Below, piece by piece: positions 35,548 through 44,186 of a DNA stretch of 64,000 nucleotides (positions are counted from its first letter, which is position 1; every line of letters begins with the position of its first letter). Origin of the DNA: Lichenicoccus sp964242335 (GTDB lineage: Bacteria > Pseudomonadota > Alphaproteobacteria > Acetobacterales > Acetobacteraceae); NCBI GenBank assembly GCA_964242335.1, contig CAXTAY010000003.1, positions 156,316-220,315 of the forward strand, in the 5' to 3' direction. The position numbers and the translations under genes are program-made. The notes under the pieces were generated by a model that saw only the letters and a list, made by a program, of their open reading frames with translations, did not search any database and was not told where the DNA came from.

Positions 35548-36896
35548 GCGGGGCCGGGGGCAGGGGAGGCGGCGGCGAGGAGGGCGGCGGTCTGGGCCTG
35601 CCAGGCGTTGCGGGCGACCGGCCAGCTGCGGCGCAGCAGCGCCGCCCCGGCGACGAACAGTGCCGCTCCGATCGCCCACTGCCACGGCGCGTGCGGCTGC
35701 GCCGCCATGCCGAGCATTCGTCCGGGCGGCGCGCCGTTGCGCTCGGCCTGCAGCCGGAAGGCAAGCTCGGCCAGGAACACGATGCCGCCCAGGCTCAGGA
35801 TCAGGCCGGGAACCTGCCGCAGATAGTCCGCGACCAGGGCGCCGGCGCGGCCGGTGCGGAGCAGCGGCGCGTGGGCGAGGATGATGCCGGACAGCCCGCC
35901 GGGCGCCCACACCACGGCGGCGATGAACAGCAGCCCGTCATAGAGCTGCCACGCATCGGTGATGCTCGACAGCGCCACCTGCAGGAAGGTCACCAGGATG
36001 GCGCCGAGCACCGGTCCCCAGAACGTGCCGACGCCGCCGATGAAGGTCATCAGCAGCACCGTGCCGGAAGCGCCCGAGGTGATGCTGGAGGTGCTGACGA
36101 TCTCGTCGTTGAGCGCCTGCAGGCCGCCGGCGACGCCTGCGAACAGTCCCGACAGCGCGAACACCAGGAAGCGGATGCGCGCCGGGTCGTAGCCGATGAA
36201 GCCGACCCGCTCGGCATTGTCGCGGACCGCGTTGGCGAGGCGGCCGAGCGGCGTCGTGGTGTAGCGCCACATCAGGAAGGCGCAGAGCAGCGCCCAGGCT
36301 GCGATCACGAGGTAGGCGTGGAACTGGTTGCCGAGATCGAGGCCGAACAGCCTGGGGCCGTCCGAGCGGTCGCCGGTGAGCCCCTCCTCGCCACCGAACA
36401 CCGAGGGGAACATCAGCACGAGTGCCGCGAGCAGCTCGGCGAGCCCGATCGTGATCATCGCGAACGCGTTCTCGCCGCGCCGTGTGGCGATGGCGCCGGT
36501 GAGCAGGGCGACCGCGAGACCGCCGGCGCCGCCGGCCAAGGGGAGCAGCGCCGAGGGGATCCACCAGCCATGTCCGGCGGCCTGCATGAGGTGCATGGCG
36601 GCGAACCCGCCGAAGCCGAGGAAGATTGCGTGGCCGAAATCGAGCATGCCGCTCTGGCCGAGCAGCATGTTGAACGAGAGCGCGAAGACGATGGCGATGC
36701 CCATGCGGCAGAGCAGCGACAGGCCGAACCCGCCGGGCAGCAGATAGGGTGCCACGATGGCGGCGAGCGCGGCGCCGAGCCAGGGCAGCGAGGCGGCGAG
36801 GCGGCCACGTCCCGCAGCGCCCTGGCCCAGCCGGCGCAGGCGCGGCCCGCGCGGGCCGGCCCTGCGATCCAGGCCGGACACGGGAGCCTGCTTCAC
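35544..36896 (-). CDS. livM: ABC transporter permease LivM with C-terminal extension
   Basis: A 450-residue permease. The core (about residues 35-330) has the LivM signature GQSGMLDFGHAIFLGFGGFAA and GGVGTFWGPVLGAIL. About 100 residues after the usual end (GGLSGIILAHAP) add a further two or three hydrophobic stretches (PGLILSLGGIVFLAELAF, WAIGAALFVAGAALL). Bacterial LivM proteins are usually 320-430 residues, so it is long. Start GTG 36896 overlaps the livH stop by 4 bp. Confidence 0.92.
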   Translation of the reverse strand: MKQAPVSGLDRRAGPRGPRLRRLGQGAAGRGRLAASLPWLGAALAAIVAPYLLPGGFGLSLLCRMGIAIVFALSFNMLLGQSGMLDFGHAIFLGFGGFAAMHLMQAAGHGWWIPSALLPLAGGAGGLAVALLTGAIATRRGENAFAMITIGLAELLAALVLMFPSVFGGEEGLTGDRSDGPRLFGLDLGNQFHAYLVIAAWALLCAFLMWRYTTTPLGRLANAVRDNAERVGFIGYDPARIRFLVFALSGLFAGVAGGLQALNDEIVSTSSITSGASGTVLLMTFIGGVGTFWGPVLGAILVTFLQVALSSITDAWQLYDGLLFIAAVVWAPGGLSGIILAHAPLLRTGRAGALVADYLRQVPGLILSLGGIVFLAELAFRLQAERNGAPPGRMLGMAAQPHAPWQWAIGAALFVAGAALLRRSWPVARNAWQAQTAALLAAASPAPGPA

Positions 36897-37843
36897 GCCG
36901 ATCTCGAGCCGCCGAGGCCTCGCGGGCGGAAGGCCAGGGTCAGCACCAGCAGGAGGTAGGGCACGGTGGGAGCCGCCCGCGCGATCGTCAGGTTCCACAG
37001 GTCGGACAGGGTTCCGTTCGCATCGATCGTCAGTCCCAGCGCGGCCAGCGCCCGCCATAGCGGCAGGTCGAGGCTGATCGAGACGGTCTGCACCATGCCG
37101 ATCAGCAGCGAGGCGAGGAACGCGCCCCAGATCGAGCCCAGGCCGCCCATGACCACGACGGCGAAGACGATCGCGCCGAGCGACTCCGCCATGCCGGGCT
37201 GGGTGGTGAAGGCGTTGCCGCCGATCACGCCGGCGAGGCCGGCCAGCGCGCAGCCGGCGCCGAACACCAGGGTGAAGACGCGCGGCACGTCGTGGCCGAG
37301 CATCGACACCATGTCGGGGTGGGTGAGGGCCGCGCGCACCACCAGGCCGAGCCGGGTTCGCGCCAGGGCGGCGTAGAGGGCCGCGAACATCGCCAGCGAC
37401 ACCGCCATCATGAACACGCGATAGGCCGGGTAGGCGGTGTGGCCGACGTGGAACAGCGGGAAGTCGAGCAGTGCCGGGACGCGGTAATCCACCGGGGCGC
37501 GTCCCCACACCAGCGGCACGATCTCGCCGATGACGAAGGCGAGGCCGAAGGTGAACAGCAGCTCCGCCAGCGGGCCGTAGCCATGCACCGGGCGCAGACC
37601 GTAGCGTTCCACCACCGCACCGACGCCGCCGACGAGCAGCGGCGCCAGCACGAGGCCGGGCCAGAAGCCGACCAGCCGGCTGATCGTGTAGGCGAAGTAG
37701 GCGCCGAGCATGTAGAAGCTGGCGTGCGCCAGGTTGATGACGCCCATCATGCCGAAGATCAGCGTCAGCCCGGACGACAGCATGAACAGCACGAGGCCGT
37801 AGACCAGGCTGTTCAGCGCCACCAGGGCGACGGTCTCGGTCAT
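36893..37843 (-). CDS. livH: ABC transporter permease LivH
   Basis: A 316-residue permease with eight hydrophobic segments and the LivH signature GLTLIFGMMGVINLAHASFYMLGAY, GGLGSIWGAFLASLLIGMVQ. Start ATG 37843, 51 bp after livK. Together with LivM it forms the membrane channel; the Arg/Lys-free hydrophobic core looks intact. Confidence 0.94.
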   Translation of the reverse strand: MTETVALVALNSLVYGLVLFMLSSGLTLIFGMMGVINLAHASFYMLGAYFAYTISRLVGFWPGLVLAPLLVGGVGAVVERYGLRPVHGYGPLAELLFTFGLAFVIGEIVPLVWGRAPVDYRVPALLDFPLFHVGHTAYPAYRVFMMAVSLAMFAALYAALARTRLGLVVRAALTHPDMVSMLGHDVPRVFTLVFGAGCALAGLAGVIGGNAFTTQPGMAESLGAIVFAVVVMGGLGSIWGAFLASLLIGMVQTVSISLDLPLWRALAALGLTIDANGTLSDLWNLTIARAAPTVPYLLLVLTLAFRPRGLGGSRSA

Positions 37844-37894
37844 CGCCGGCTAGAGCGGCATTGTCGTGGGGAGTCCGATCGACGCCACCATCTC

Positions 37895-39109
37895 CTAGGG
37901 CTGGTCCTTGAAGCTGCAGTTGGTGGCGAACCGGGTCTGGTTGGGTTCCACCCGGCCGACCAGCTTGAAGCCGAGCTTGGTCTCGGGGAACACGTGCGGC
38001 AGGCCGGGCTCGAGCTCGGTGATGAATAGCGGCTGCAGCAGCTGGTGGTTGTCGGGCCGTATGATCGACGGTCCGAGCGGCGTCGCGCGCGACATGTTGG
38101 CCAGCACCTTGCCGACCACCGCCGGATCGCTCGAGTCCGCCTGCTTGACGGCGGCGGCGAGCATGTCGATCTCGTTGACGATCTGCCAGTAGTAGAAGCC
38201 GTGGTGGTATTGCTGCTCGTAGGCTGTGGCGATGTCGTCGATGCCGGGAACGTCGTTGGCCCACACGCTGACCTGGGCGTCGCCGACCGCACCGGGCCCG
38301 GCAGCGGCGGCGACGGACTCGTCGCCGAGATAGTAGGTGAGGAAGCGTCCCTTGTAGCCGCTGTCGGCCGCCGCCCGCACCAGCAGCACCAGGTCCTCGC
38401 CCCAGTTGCCGGTGACCACGGCGTCCGCGCCGGAGGCCTGGATCTTGGCGACGTAGGGAGTGAAGTCCTTGACCGTGCCGAGCGGCACCCGCTCGGTGCC
38501 GACGATCTTGAGGTCGGGCCGGCGGTTGGCCAGCAGCGACTGCGCCGCCCGCTCCACCGAGGCGCCGAACGAGTAGTCCGGGTTGAAGACGTAGATCTTG
38601 TGGATGTCCTTCTGGCCGACGAGGTAGTCGGCCAGCGCCTGCATCTTCATGTTCGCGTCGGCGTCGAAGCGGAAATGCCACCACGAGCATTTCTGGTTGG
38701 TGAGCGCCGGATCGGCCGCGGAATAATTGAGATACATGACCGACTTGGACGGGTTGCGCCGGTTGTTCTTCTCGATCCCGCTGACCAGCGCGAAGGCGAC
38801 CGCAGAACCGTCGCCCTGGGTGACGTAGCGTATCCCCTTGTTGACCGCCTCGTGCAGCAGGGTGAGCGACTGGTCCGGATCGACTTGGTTGTCCATCAGC
38901 ACGAGCCGGAAGCTGCGGCCGGGCCCGGCGGCGTGCGCGGCGTTGGCGCGATCGATCGCGAAACGGAAATGCTGCTCGCCCTCCTGTCCGCTGCCGGCGA
39001 GGGAGCCGCTCAGCGGGTCGATCAGCGCGATCGGAATGACTTCGTCCGCACGCGCCAGCGCGGTGGTCGCGAGCAGGCCGATCAGCGCGGCACTGAGACG
39101 AAATCGCAT
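37895..39109 (-). CDS. livK: ABC transporter substrate-binding protein (LivK-like, type 1 fold)
   Basis: A 404-residue periplasmic binding protein with signal peptide (residues 1-21, LARA-DEV) and type 1 fold: PIALIDPLSGSLAGSGQE, the GDGSAVAFALVSGIEK segment, and later YVFNPDYSFGASVERAAQS, GNWGEDLVLLVRAAADSG. The ATG at 39109 has GGGAGGAG upstream and gives the signal peptide; the open frame before it is spurious. The substrate, amino acid, urea or amide, cannot be read. A long divergent promoter region separates it from a tandem TetR gene. Confidence 0.93.
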   Translation of the reverse strand: MRFRLSAALIGLLATTALARADEVIPIALIDPLSGSLAGSGQEGEQHFRFAIDRANAAHAAGPGRSFRLVLMDNQVDPDQSLTLLHEAVNKGIRYVTQGDGSAVAFALVSGIEKNNRRNPSKSVMYLNYSAADPALTNQKCSWWHFRFDADANMKMQALADYLVGQKDIHKIYVFNPDYSFGASVERAAQSLLANRRPDLKIVGTERVPLGTVKDFTPYVAKIQASGADAVVTGNWGEDLVLLVRAAADSGYKGRFLTYYLGDESVAAAAGPGAVGDAQVSVWANDVPGIDDIATAYEQQYHHGFYYWQIVNEIDMLAAAVKQADSSDPAVVGKVLANMSRATPLGPSIIRPDNHQLLQPLFITELEPGLPHVFPETKLGFKLVGRVEPNQTRFATNCSFKDQP

Positions 39110-39548
39110 CGAATGCTCCTCCCGGGCGGCTGCTTGTCGTGAGCCGTCGAGCGGCCCACGCGCAACCCTGTTCTTGTCAACCGCATCGAAACCGGCGACA
39201 CCCCGATGTCGCCGGACCGGTCGCGCGCCGCCGCCTGCATGGCCTCGCACGACACGTCGTTCCATCGCCGGTTCCCGGACCCGGCAGCATCTCCTGATGC
39301 GAGCTGCCCGTTTATGAGGCTCCCGGTATGTCTATAACAAGCTGTGCTGCGGTCAACAATCTAAAATTGAGAACACGGGTCTGCAGGTCGGGATCGCGAC
39401 GGAGGCCGGCGGGAGGCAGTGCGGGAGACGGCGCAGGCCGGATGTCCGTCGCCCGCCGCGCTTGTGAGGTGCCTGTCGCTACGGGATAAAGACCTGGCGC
39501 GACGGTGGACGGCGACGGCGTCGCAGGCCGGACGGGCAGGAGGACGGG
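39110..39548. other. Divergent promoter region livK / tandem TetR
   Basis: A 439-bp gap without a supported gene. Around 39320-39375 it is AT-richer; on the minus strand TATAGA (about 39330) could be a -10 for livK with TTGTTG 17 bp before. No clear long palindrome was seen. Confidence 0.45.
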
Positions 39549-40805
39549 GTGAGCCGCGACGTGTCGACCGAAGATGCTCCCCGTGCGGAGCGCTCCAGGC
39601 CCAGCCGGTTCGACCGCCGCAAGGAGGAGATCCTCAATTCAGCCGGCGCCCTGTTCAACCGGCACGGCCTGCGCGACGCCACCCTGGCGGTCGTGGCGAC
39701 CGATATCGGCCTCAACCTCAAGAGCCTGCGCTACTATTTCGAGCGGCGAGAGGATCTGGTGGCGGCGGCGTTCATGCGCTCGATCGACCTGCATCAGCGG
39801 CTGGTGTCGGATGCCATGGTCGAGGACGACGCCGAAGCCCGCGTCAGGCGCTTCGTCGCCGGTTATTTCGCGCTGCAGGCGAGCGTGCGCAGCGGCGAGC
39901 AGGCGGAGTTCGTGCACTTCGCCGATCTGCGGGCGCTGACGGAGCCGCACTCGCTCGCCGTGTGGGGCGCCTACAACCGGCTGTTCCGGGCGATCCGGGA
40001 ACTGTTCAAGTCGCCCGGGCGCAGCTGGCATCCGGCGCGGCTGAATGCCGCCACCCACATGCTGTTCTCGCAGCTGCTGTGGTCGGTGGTCTGGCTCAAC
40101 AACTACGCGCTGGAGGACCTGCCGCGTGTCACCACGCGCTTCACCGACATCCTGCTGGGCGGCATCGCCGCCGCTCCGGTCGATCTGTCGCGCTTCGTCG
40201 CTTCGGTGCCCCCCGAGGCGGTCGAGGCCGACCGCCTGTCGCAGGAGGTATTCCTGCGCACCGCGACGTCGCTGATCAACCAGTTCGGCTATCGCGGCGC
40301 CTCGGTCGACCGCATCTCGACCGAGCTGAAGGTGACCAAGGGTGCGTTCTACCACCATAACGAGACCCGCGACGGCCTCGTCGTCGCCTGCTTCGAGCAC
40401 AGCTTCGCGCGCATCCGCGAGGCGCAGCAGGCGGCGCTCGCCACCGAGATCGACGGCGTCTCCCGGATCAGCGCCGCCGCGGTGTCCCTGGTCACCCGGC
40501 AGATGCTCGATAACGGCACCCTGCTGCGCACCTCGGCGCTGACCGCGATCGGCCTCGAGCTGCGCATCCAGATGGCCCAGCAGATGTCGCGCCTGACCTC
40601 CCGGTTTGGCGACATGCTCAATGACGGCATGATGGACGGCTCGGTCCGGCCCTGCGACGTCCGCATCGGCGGGGAGATGATGACGGCCATGATCAACTCG
40701 GCCGAGGAGCTGGGACGCTGGGTGCCGGGCGCCACCGCGGACGACGCGTCGGACCTCTACGTGCGGCCGCTGCTCACCGGCATCCTCGCCGGCAGCGACG
40801 CCTGA
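39549..40805 (+). CDS. Tandem TetR-family regulator with two DNA-binding domains
   Basis: A 418-residue protein, twice the usual TetR length. HTH domain 1 (about residues 24-75) reads ILNSAGALFNRHGLRDATLAVVATDIGLNLKSLRYYFERREDLVAAAF; HTH 2 (about 225-275) reads LRTATSLINQFGYRGASVDRISTELKVTKGAFYHHNETRDGLVVACF. Each is followed by a helical ligand domain. Start GTG 39549 behind GCAGGAGGACG. It is divergent from livKHMGF and is probably its regulator (inference). The two halves are different enough to be an old fusion or duplication. Confidence 0.88.
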   Translation: MSRDVSTEDAPRAERSRPSRFDRRKEEILNSAGALFNRHGLRDATLAVVATDIGLNLKSLRYYFERREDLVAAAFMRSIDLHQRLVSDAMVEDDAEARVRRFVAGYFALQASVRSGEQAEFVHFADLRALTEPHSLAVWGAYNRLFRAIRELFKSPGRSWHPARLNAATHMLFSQLLWSVVWLNNYALEDLPRVTTRFTDILLGGIAAAPVDLSRFVASVPPEAVEADRLSQEVFLRTATSLINQFGYRGASVDRISTELKVTKGAFYHHNETRDGLVVACFEHSFARIREAQQAALATEIDGVSRISAAAVSLVTRQMLDNGTLLRTSALTAIGLELRIQMAQQMSRLTSRFGDMLNDGMMDGSVRPCDVRIGGEMMTAMINSAEELGRWVPGATADDASDLYVRPLLTGILAGSDA

Positions 40806-40904
40806 ACCGGCGGATCGCGCGAGGCCGGCGGACGTCCCGGTTCCAGCCGCCGGCTCGATGAGCCTCTAGCGCCTGATCGTCCAGGATGATGACCTGGAGC
40901 AGGT

Positions 40905-41035
40905 TCGACAGCAGGCAAGGGCTTTGCCCTTGACCCACTGGGGCCGACGGCCCCAGACCCCGATTTATAGGTACCGGATTTCAAAGGCTTGGCCTTTGAT
41001 GGGGTCAAGGGGCAAAGCCCCTTGCCTTCGTGCCT
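40905..41035. repeat. Paired-hairpin intergenic repeat, copy B
   Basis: Four small stems with short loops: AAGGGC-TTT-GCCCTT, TGGGGCC-GAC-GGCCCCA, CAAAGGC-TT-GGCCTTTG and AAGGGGC-AAA-GCCCCTT. The block lies between the tandem TetR gene and the stop of a frameshifted repeat protein, about 35 bp beyond that stop. Related to copies A and C by the hairpins and by the GACCC(A/G)(C/N)TGGGGCC core. Confidence 0.8.
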
Positions 41036-41070
41036 CTAATGTCGATGGTCCATGAGTTTCTCGCCAGCTG

Positions 41071-42449
41071 CTAGGTGGAGAAGAAGCTGCCGGCGTCGGC
41101 CTTCAGCTGGTCAAGGCTGATTCCCTCGAAGGTGATGGTCGTGTCGTCACTGAGCGAGATGACGCTACCGGATCCGCTGCTTGATGCGCCGGCGAGCGCC
41201 GCCTGCGCCGCGTTCGCGCCGTAGCCGAACAAGCCTACGCGGTTGCCCGCAGCACTCGCGAGGTCGGTGATCACGTCGTGGCCGCCCGCCGCCCCCTCGG
41301 AGAAGATGAACAGGTTGGCACTACCGGCGCCGCCGGTGATCGTGTTGTTGCCGGTGCCGGCGATCACTATGTCGCTGCCCGAGCCGCCGGTGAGAGCCGT
41401 GTTGCCGCCGTTGCCGAACAGCTCGAGCGAGCCCGATGCACCCGCACCGTTCAAGGTCTCGTTGCCGGCGCCCGCGATCAGGTAGCTGAGGCCCTCGGTA
41501 TTGGCGTAGCTGACGTTCGCGGCGTCGGCGCCGAACACTGCGTCGGTGGTGACGCCGACGAGCGCGGCGTTCTCTCCGGGATCCGCGATGAAGGTGAAGC
41601 TCGCCAGGAAGCTGTCGAGATGGACCACCGTGTCGATCCCACCGAAGATGTCGGCCTGGCCAGGTCTGGTGGATGTGCCTCCGCCACTGATGGTGTCGTT
41701 GACGCCACCGATGATGGTGGTCTCCCCCGGTCCATAGCCATATCGGCCGGAGGCGCCGCCGAAGATCGTCTCGGAGGTCGGGCTGCCGGCCTGCACCGAG
41801 TTGCCGCTCCCGTTGTCCACGACCAGAGTATCTTCCCCGGCAGTCACGCTGCTGCCGGACCCGTTCAGCCCGATCACGTCGTCGCTCTCGGCACTGATGT
41901 TGTCCGACCCGGACGACCAGACCGTATTCCGGCCGCCATGCAGTTCGACCTGATCATGACCTGCGCCGGTGTAGATCAGGTTGTTGCCGCTGCGGGCGTC
42001 GATGCTGTCGTTGCCATCTCCCAGCGCGATCGTGTAGGTGCCGCCGCCCACGCTTGCGCCCTGGAACAGGTTGTTGCCGGCGCCGGCGATAAATGCGCCG
42101 CCGCCGCTTCCGCCGATGACGGTCGTGTTGCCGGTGCCGGCCAGCACCGTGGTTGCCGAGGCCGTTCCGGTCTCGTCGACGGTGGCGCTGACGGTGGGGA
42201 TGGTCAGGAACTCGTAGCCACGGGAAAGGCAATGCTCCCCGGCGAGAACAGCAGCGCCTCGCCTGTGTCGCCGCCCGGCACTGTGGCGTTCGCGCCTCCC
42301 GGTATCAGATCCTGCGCGAACAGGCTGCCGCTGGAGGCCAGACCGTTGACCGCGTCGGCAACGGTCTCGGCGAGGGAAAAGGCCGCCGCACCATCGACGG
42401 TCACCGCAACCGAAGCTCCCGAAGCACCTACGACGACGATCGTACCCAT
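41071..42449 (-). pseudogene. Frameshifted glycine-rich secreted repeat protein (RTX-like)
   Basis: Two frames together give one protein of about 455 residues. The N-terminal frame starts ATG 42449 (MGTIVVVGASGASVAV) and stops shortly after GSIAFPV; the second frame continues YEFLTIPTVSATVDETG to the end at 41071. Insertion of one G in the CCCG run near 42221 would join them into SIAFPGGYEFLTIP. The body has Gly-rich repeats like the esterase at 8165 (GNGGNTALTGGSGSDIVIAGTGNNTITGGAGSA), and the end GGHDVITDLASAAGNRVGLFGYG parallels GGTDVINGFKTSTDHIQLFGY. Type I secretion is likely if functional. It may be a true pseudogene or a sequencing error; no catalytic domain is visible. Confidence 0.75.
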
Positions 42450-42688
42450 GGCGGCACATTTCCTAATCTCGGGAGGGTAGGGTATCTGCGGCGGAAGCAA
42501 TGCTCCACAGCGTATGACAGCGACAATGCCATCGTCGGGAGTGGCCGAACAGCTGGGAAACCGACGGTCGCCTATCCGGCACGCATTACCGTGGTCGGCA
42601 GCCGCAAACGATCTGTGTCGAGTTCCAGGCGGGTCGGTACCATAACGCTTTCGAACCGGTGACCAACGGACGTCCTGTCGGCGGGCGA

Positions 42689-43099
42689 TCAGTTCCGGGC
42701 GCCGTTCGCCATGATGACCTGGCCGCTGACCCAGCCGCCGTCGCGAACGCGCTTGGCAGCCTCGCGCATGCCGTTGAAGCTGCCGGTCAGGTTGATCGCG
42801 ATCTGCCGCCGGTAGTGCTCGTCGTCCACGTCGGCCAGCGGCGACACCGTGGGGATGCCGGCGTCGTTGACCAGCACGTCGACCGGTCCATGTGCGCGCT
42901 CGGCCGCGTCGAACAGTGTCTTGATCCCCGACGGGTCCGCGACGTCGGCACGCACGGCCACGACCCGCTGCGCGGCCTCGGCGCTCGACACGTAGTTGAC
43001 GATGCTGCGCAAGCCGGCGGCGGCGAGCCGCCTGGCCCGGGCCGCGCCGATGCCCGTGGAGGCGACGGTCACGATGGCCGTCCTGCTCTCGCCCGTCAT
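42689..43099 (-). pseudogene. Short-chain dehydrogenase with internal in-frame deletion
   Basis: 136 codons, against about 245 for the family. The front half is normal (TAIVTVASTGIGAARARRLAAAG, DVLVNDAGIPTVSPLAD, NLTGSFNGMREAAKR), but the segment between the RDGG strand and the C-terminal WVSGQVIMANG is gone; that missing piece (about 100 residues) holds the catalytic Ser, Tyr and Lys. A smaller gap lies at QRVVAVRADV. The cofactor motif has TVASTGIG in place of TGASxGIG. It is probably inactive. GGAAGAACC lies before the ATG at 43099. Confidence 0.8.
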
Positions 43100-43142
43100 G
43101 TGCCGGGGTTCTTCCGGCCAGAAACCAGCGTGCGTTCCCGCT

Positions 43143-43508
43143 TCACGCCGTGATGGCCTCGCGATCGTAGTTCTTGGCGTAGGCGTCCTCGACCCCGGGG
43201 AAGGATCTCGAAGATCTCGAACCACCGATTTCGGAAGGCGGTCTCGCGCAGCGCCTCGACCAGGATCTCGTAAGTACGGTGGTCCTTCGCGTCCCACATC
43301 CAGACATCCGTCACGCGCGCCGAGTAGAACGCGACGTCGAAGAACCGCAGCGACACCCCCGCCTCGTGGCCCCTCGAGGAGGGGCGTGAGCTGCATCCGC
43401 GCCAAGTTCGTGGCGTCGCTCGACGGTGAAGCCGAGCCAGTGCGGCGTGGTCTTCACCAGCATGAAGATGGTGACCGCGGGCTCGAAGCTGTCCGTCCAT
43501 GTCTGCAT
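43143..43508 (-). pseudogene. Darcynin-family gene with several frameshifts
   Basis: From ATG 43508 the frame reads MQTWTDSFEPAVTIFMLVKT and TPHWLGFTVERRHEL, then shifts to QLTPLLEG, then to HEAGVSLRFFDVAFYSARVTDVWMWDAKDHRTYEILVEALRETAF and FEIFEILP, then (an extra C in CCCCGGGG) to GVEDAYAKNYDREAITA and a stop at 43143. Put together this is a full darcynin-like protein of about 120 residues, a small family of unknown function often beside redox genes. At least three indels show it is decayed. Confidence 0.75.
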
Positions 43509-43513
43509 CGTCC

Positions 43514-44100
43514 ATGTCGGGCGCGTGCGATCGAGACCGTGAAGGCCATCATCGAGGCCGCGGCTCGCATCGTGGAAGGTGAAGGACGCGCTGGTCTCTC
43601 GACCAACGCGGTGGCCGAGCGGGCCGGCGTCAGCATCGGCTCGCTCTGCCAGTATTCCCCCGACTGGGAGGCGCTGCTCAGTTCGCTCATCGGGCGCGAG
43701 ACGGCGATGCGGCGCTGAGCCGGGCAGGGGTCGCGCACCAGTTCCCCACCCCGCGCTGGCGCGACTGCTGGATCTCGAGGAGGCGCGCCTGCCGCTGGAC
43801 CCCGGGACGCAGCGTGTCGGCGGCCGCTTCCTCTTCCTCGTGTCCGACGTGTTCGCGCGCCCGGACCTGGCGCCCTGGGCGGAGGGCGGCACCGCCGCGC
43901 GCGATGTAATGGCGATCATCAGGGGCATGGTCGACGCCGCCGGCGCGCCCGGCGAGGCCGATCGGCATCAGCTCGCCAACAGGGTGCGGCGCGCCGTCAT
44001 CGGCTACCTTGGAGGTTCGACACGCGTCGCTTTGAGCGTCGCGGGCGCGGATCTCCGACCGGGTGCTCCGCCTGAGCTCAGCGTTCCTACTCTCTTATAG
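43514..44100 (+). pseudogene. TetR-family regulator remnant
   Basis: One frame encodes the HTH (ETVKAIIEAAARIVEGEG, LSTNAVAERAGVSIGSLCQYSPDWEALL) and stops at 43718; another frame carries the C-terminal half (HPALARLLDLEEARLPLDPGTQRV, ARPDLAPWAEG, DVMAIIRGMVDAAGAPGEADRHQLANRVRRAVIGYLG) to 44100. Part of the middle seems lost and the N-terminus runs into the antisense darcynin remnant. It likely once controlled the decayed SDR/darcynin genes. Confidence 0.7.
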
Positions 44101-44186
44101 GCTTGCCTTCATCCTCCGGAATCGGCAGCCTCGTTCATACTGTTGTTCTCAATAAGAGCGGCAGCGGTCCGCAATGGGAGGTCTCC

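Noticed and set aside
44103..44186. Upstream extension of the thiolase gene
   Set aside because: Codons before 44187 do not resemble the family and a good ribosome site sits before the ATG at 44187.
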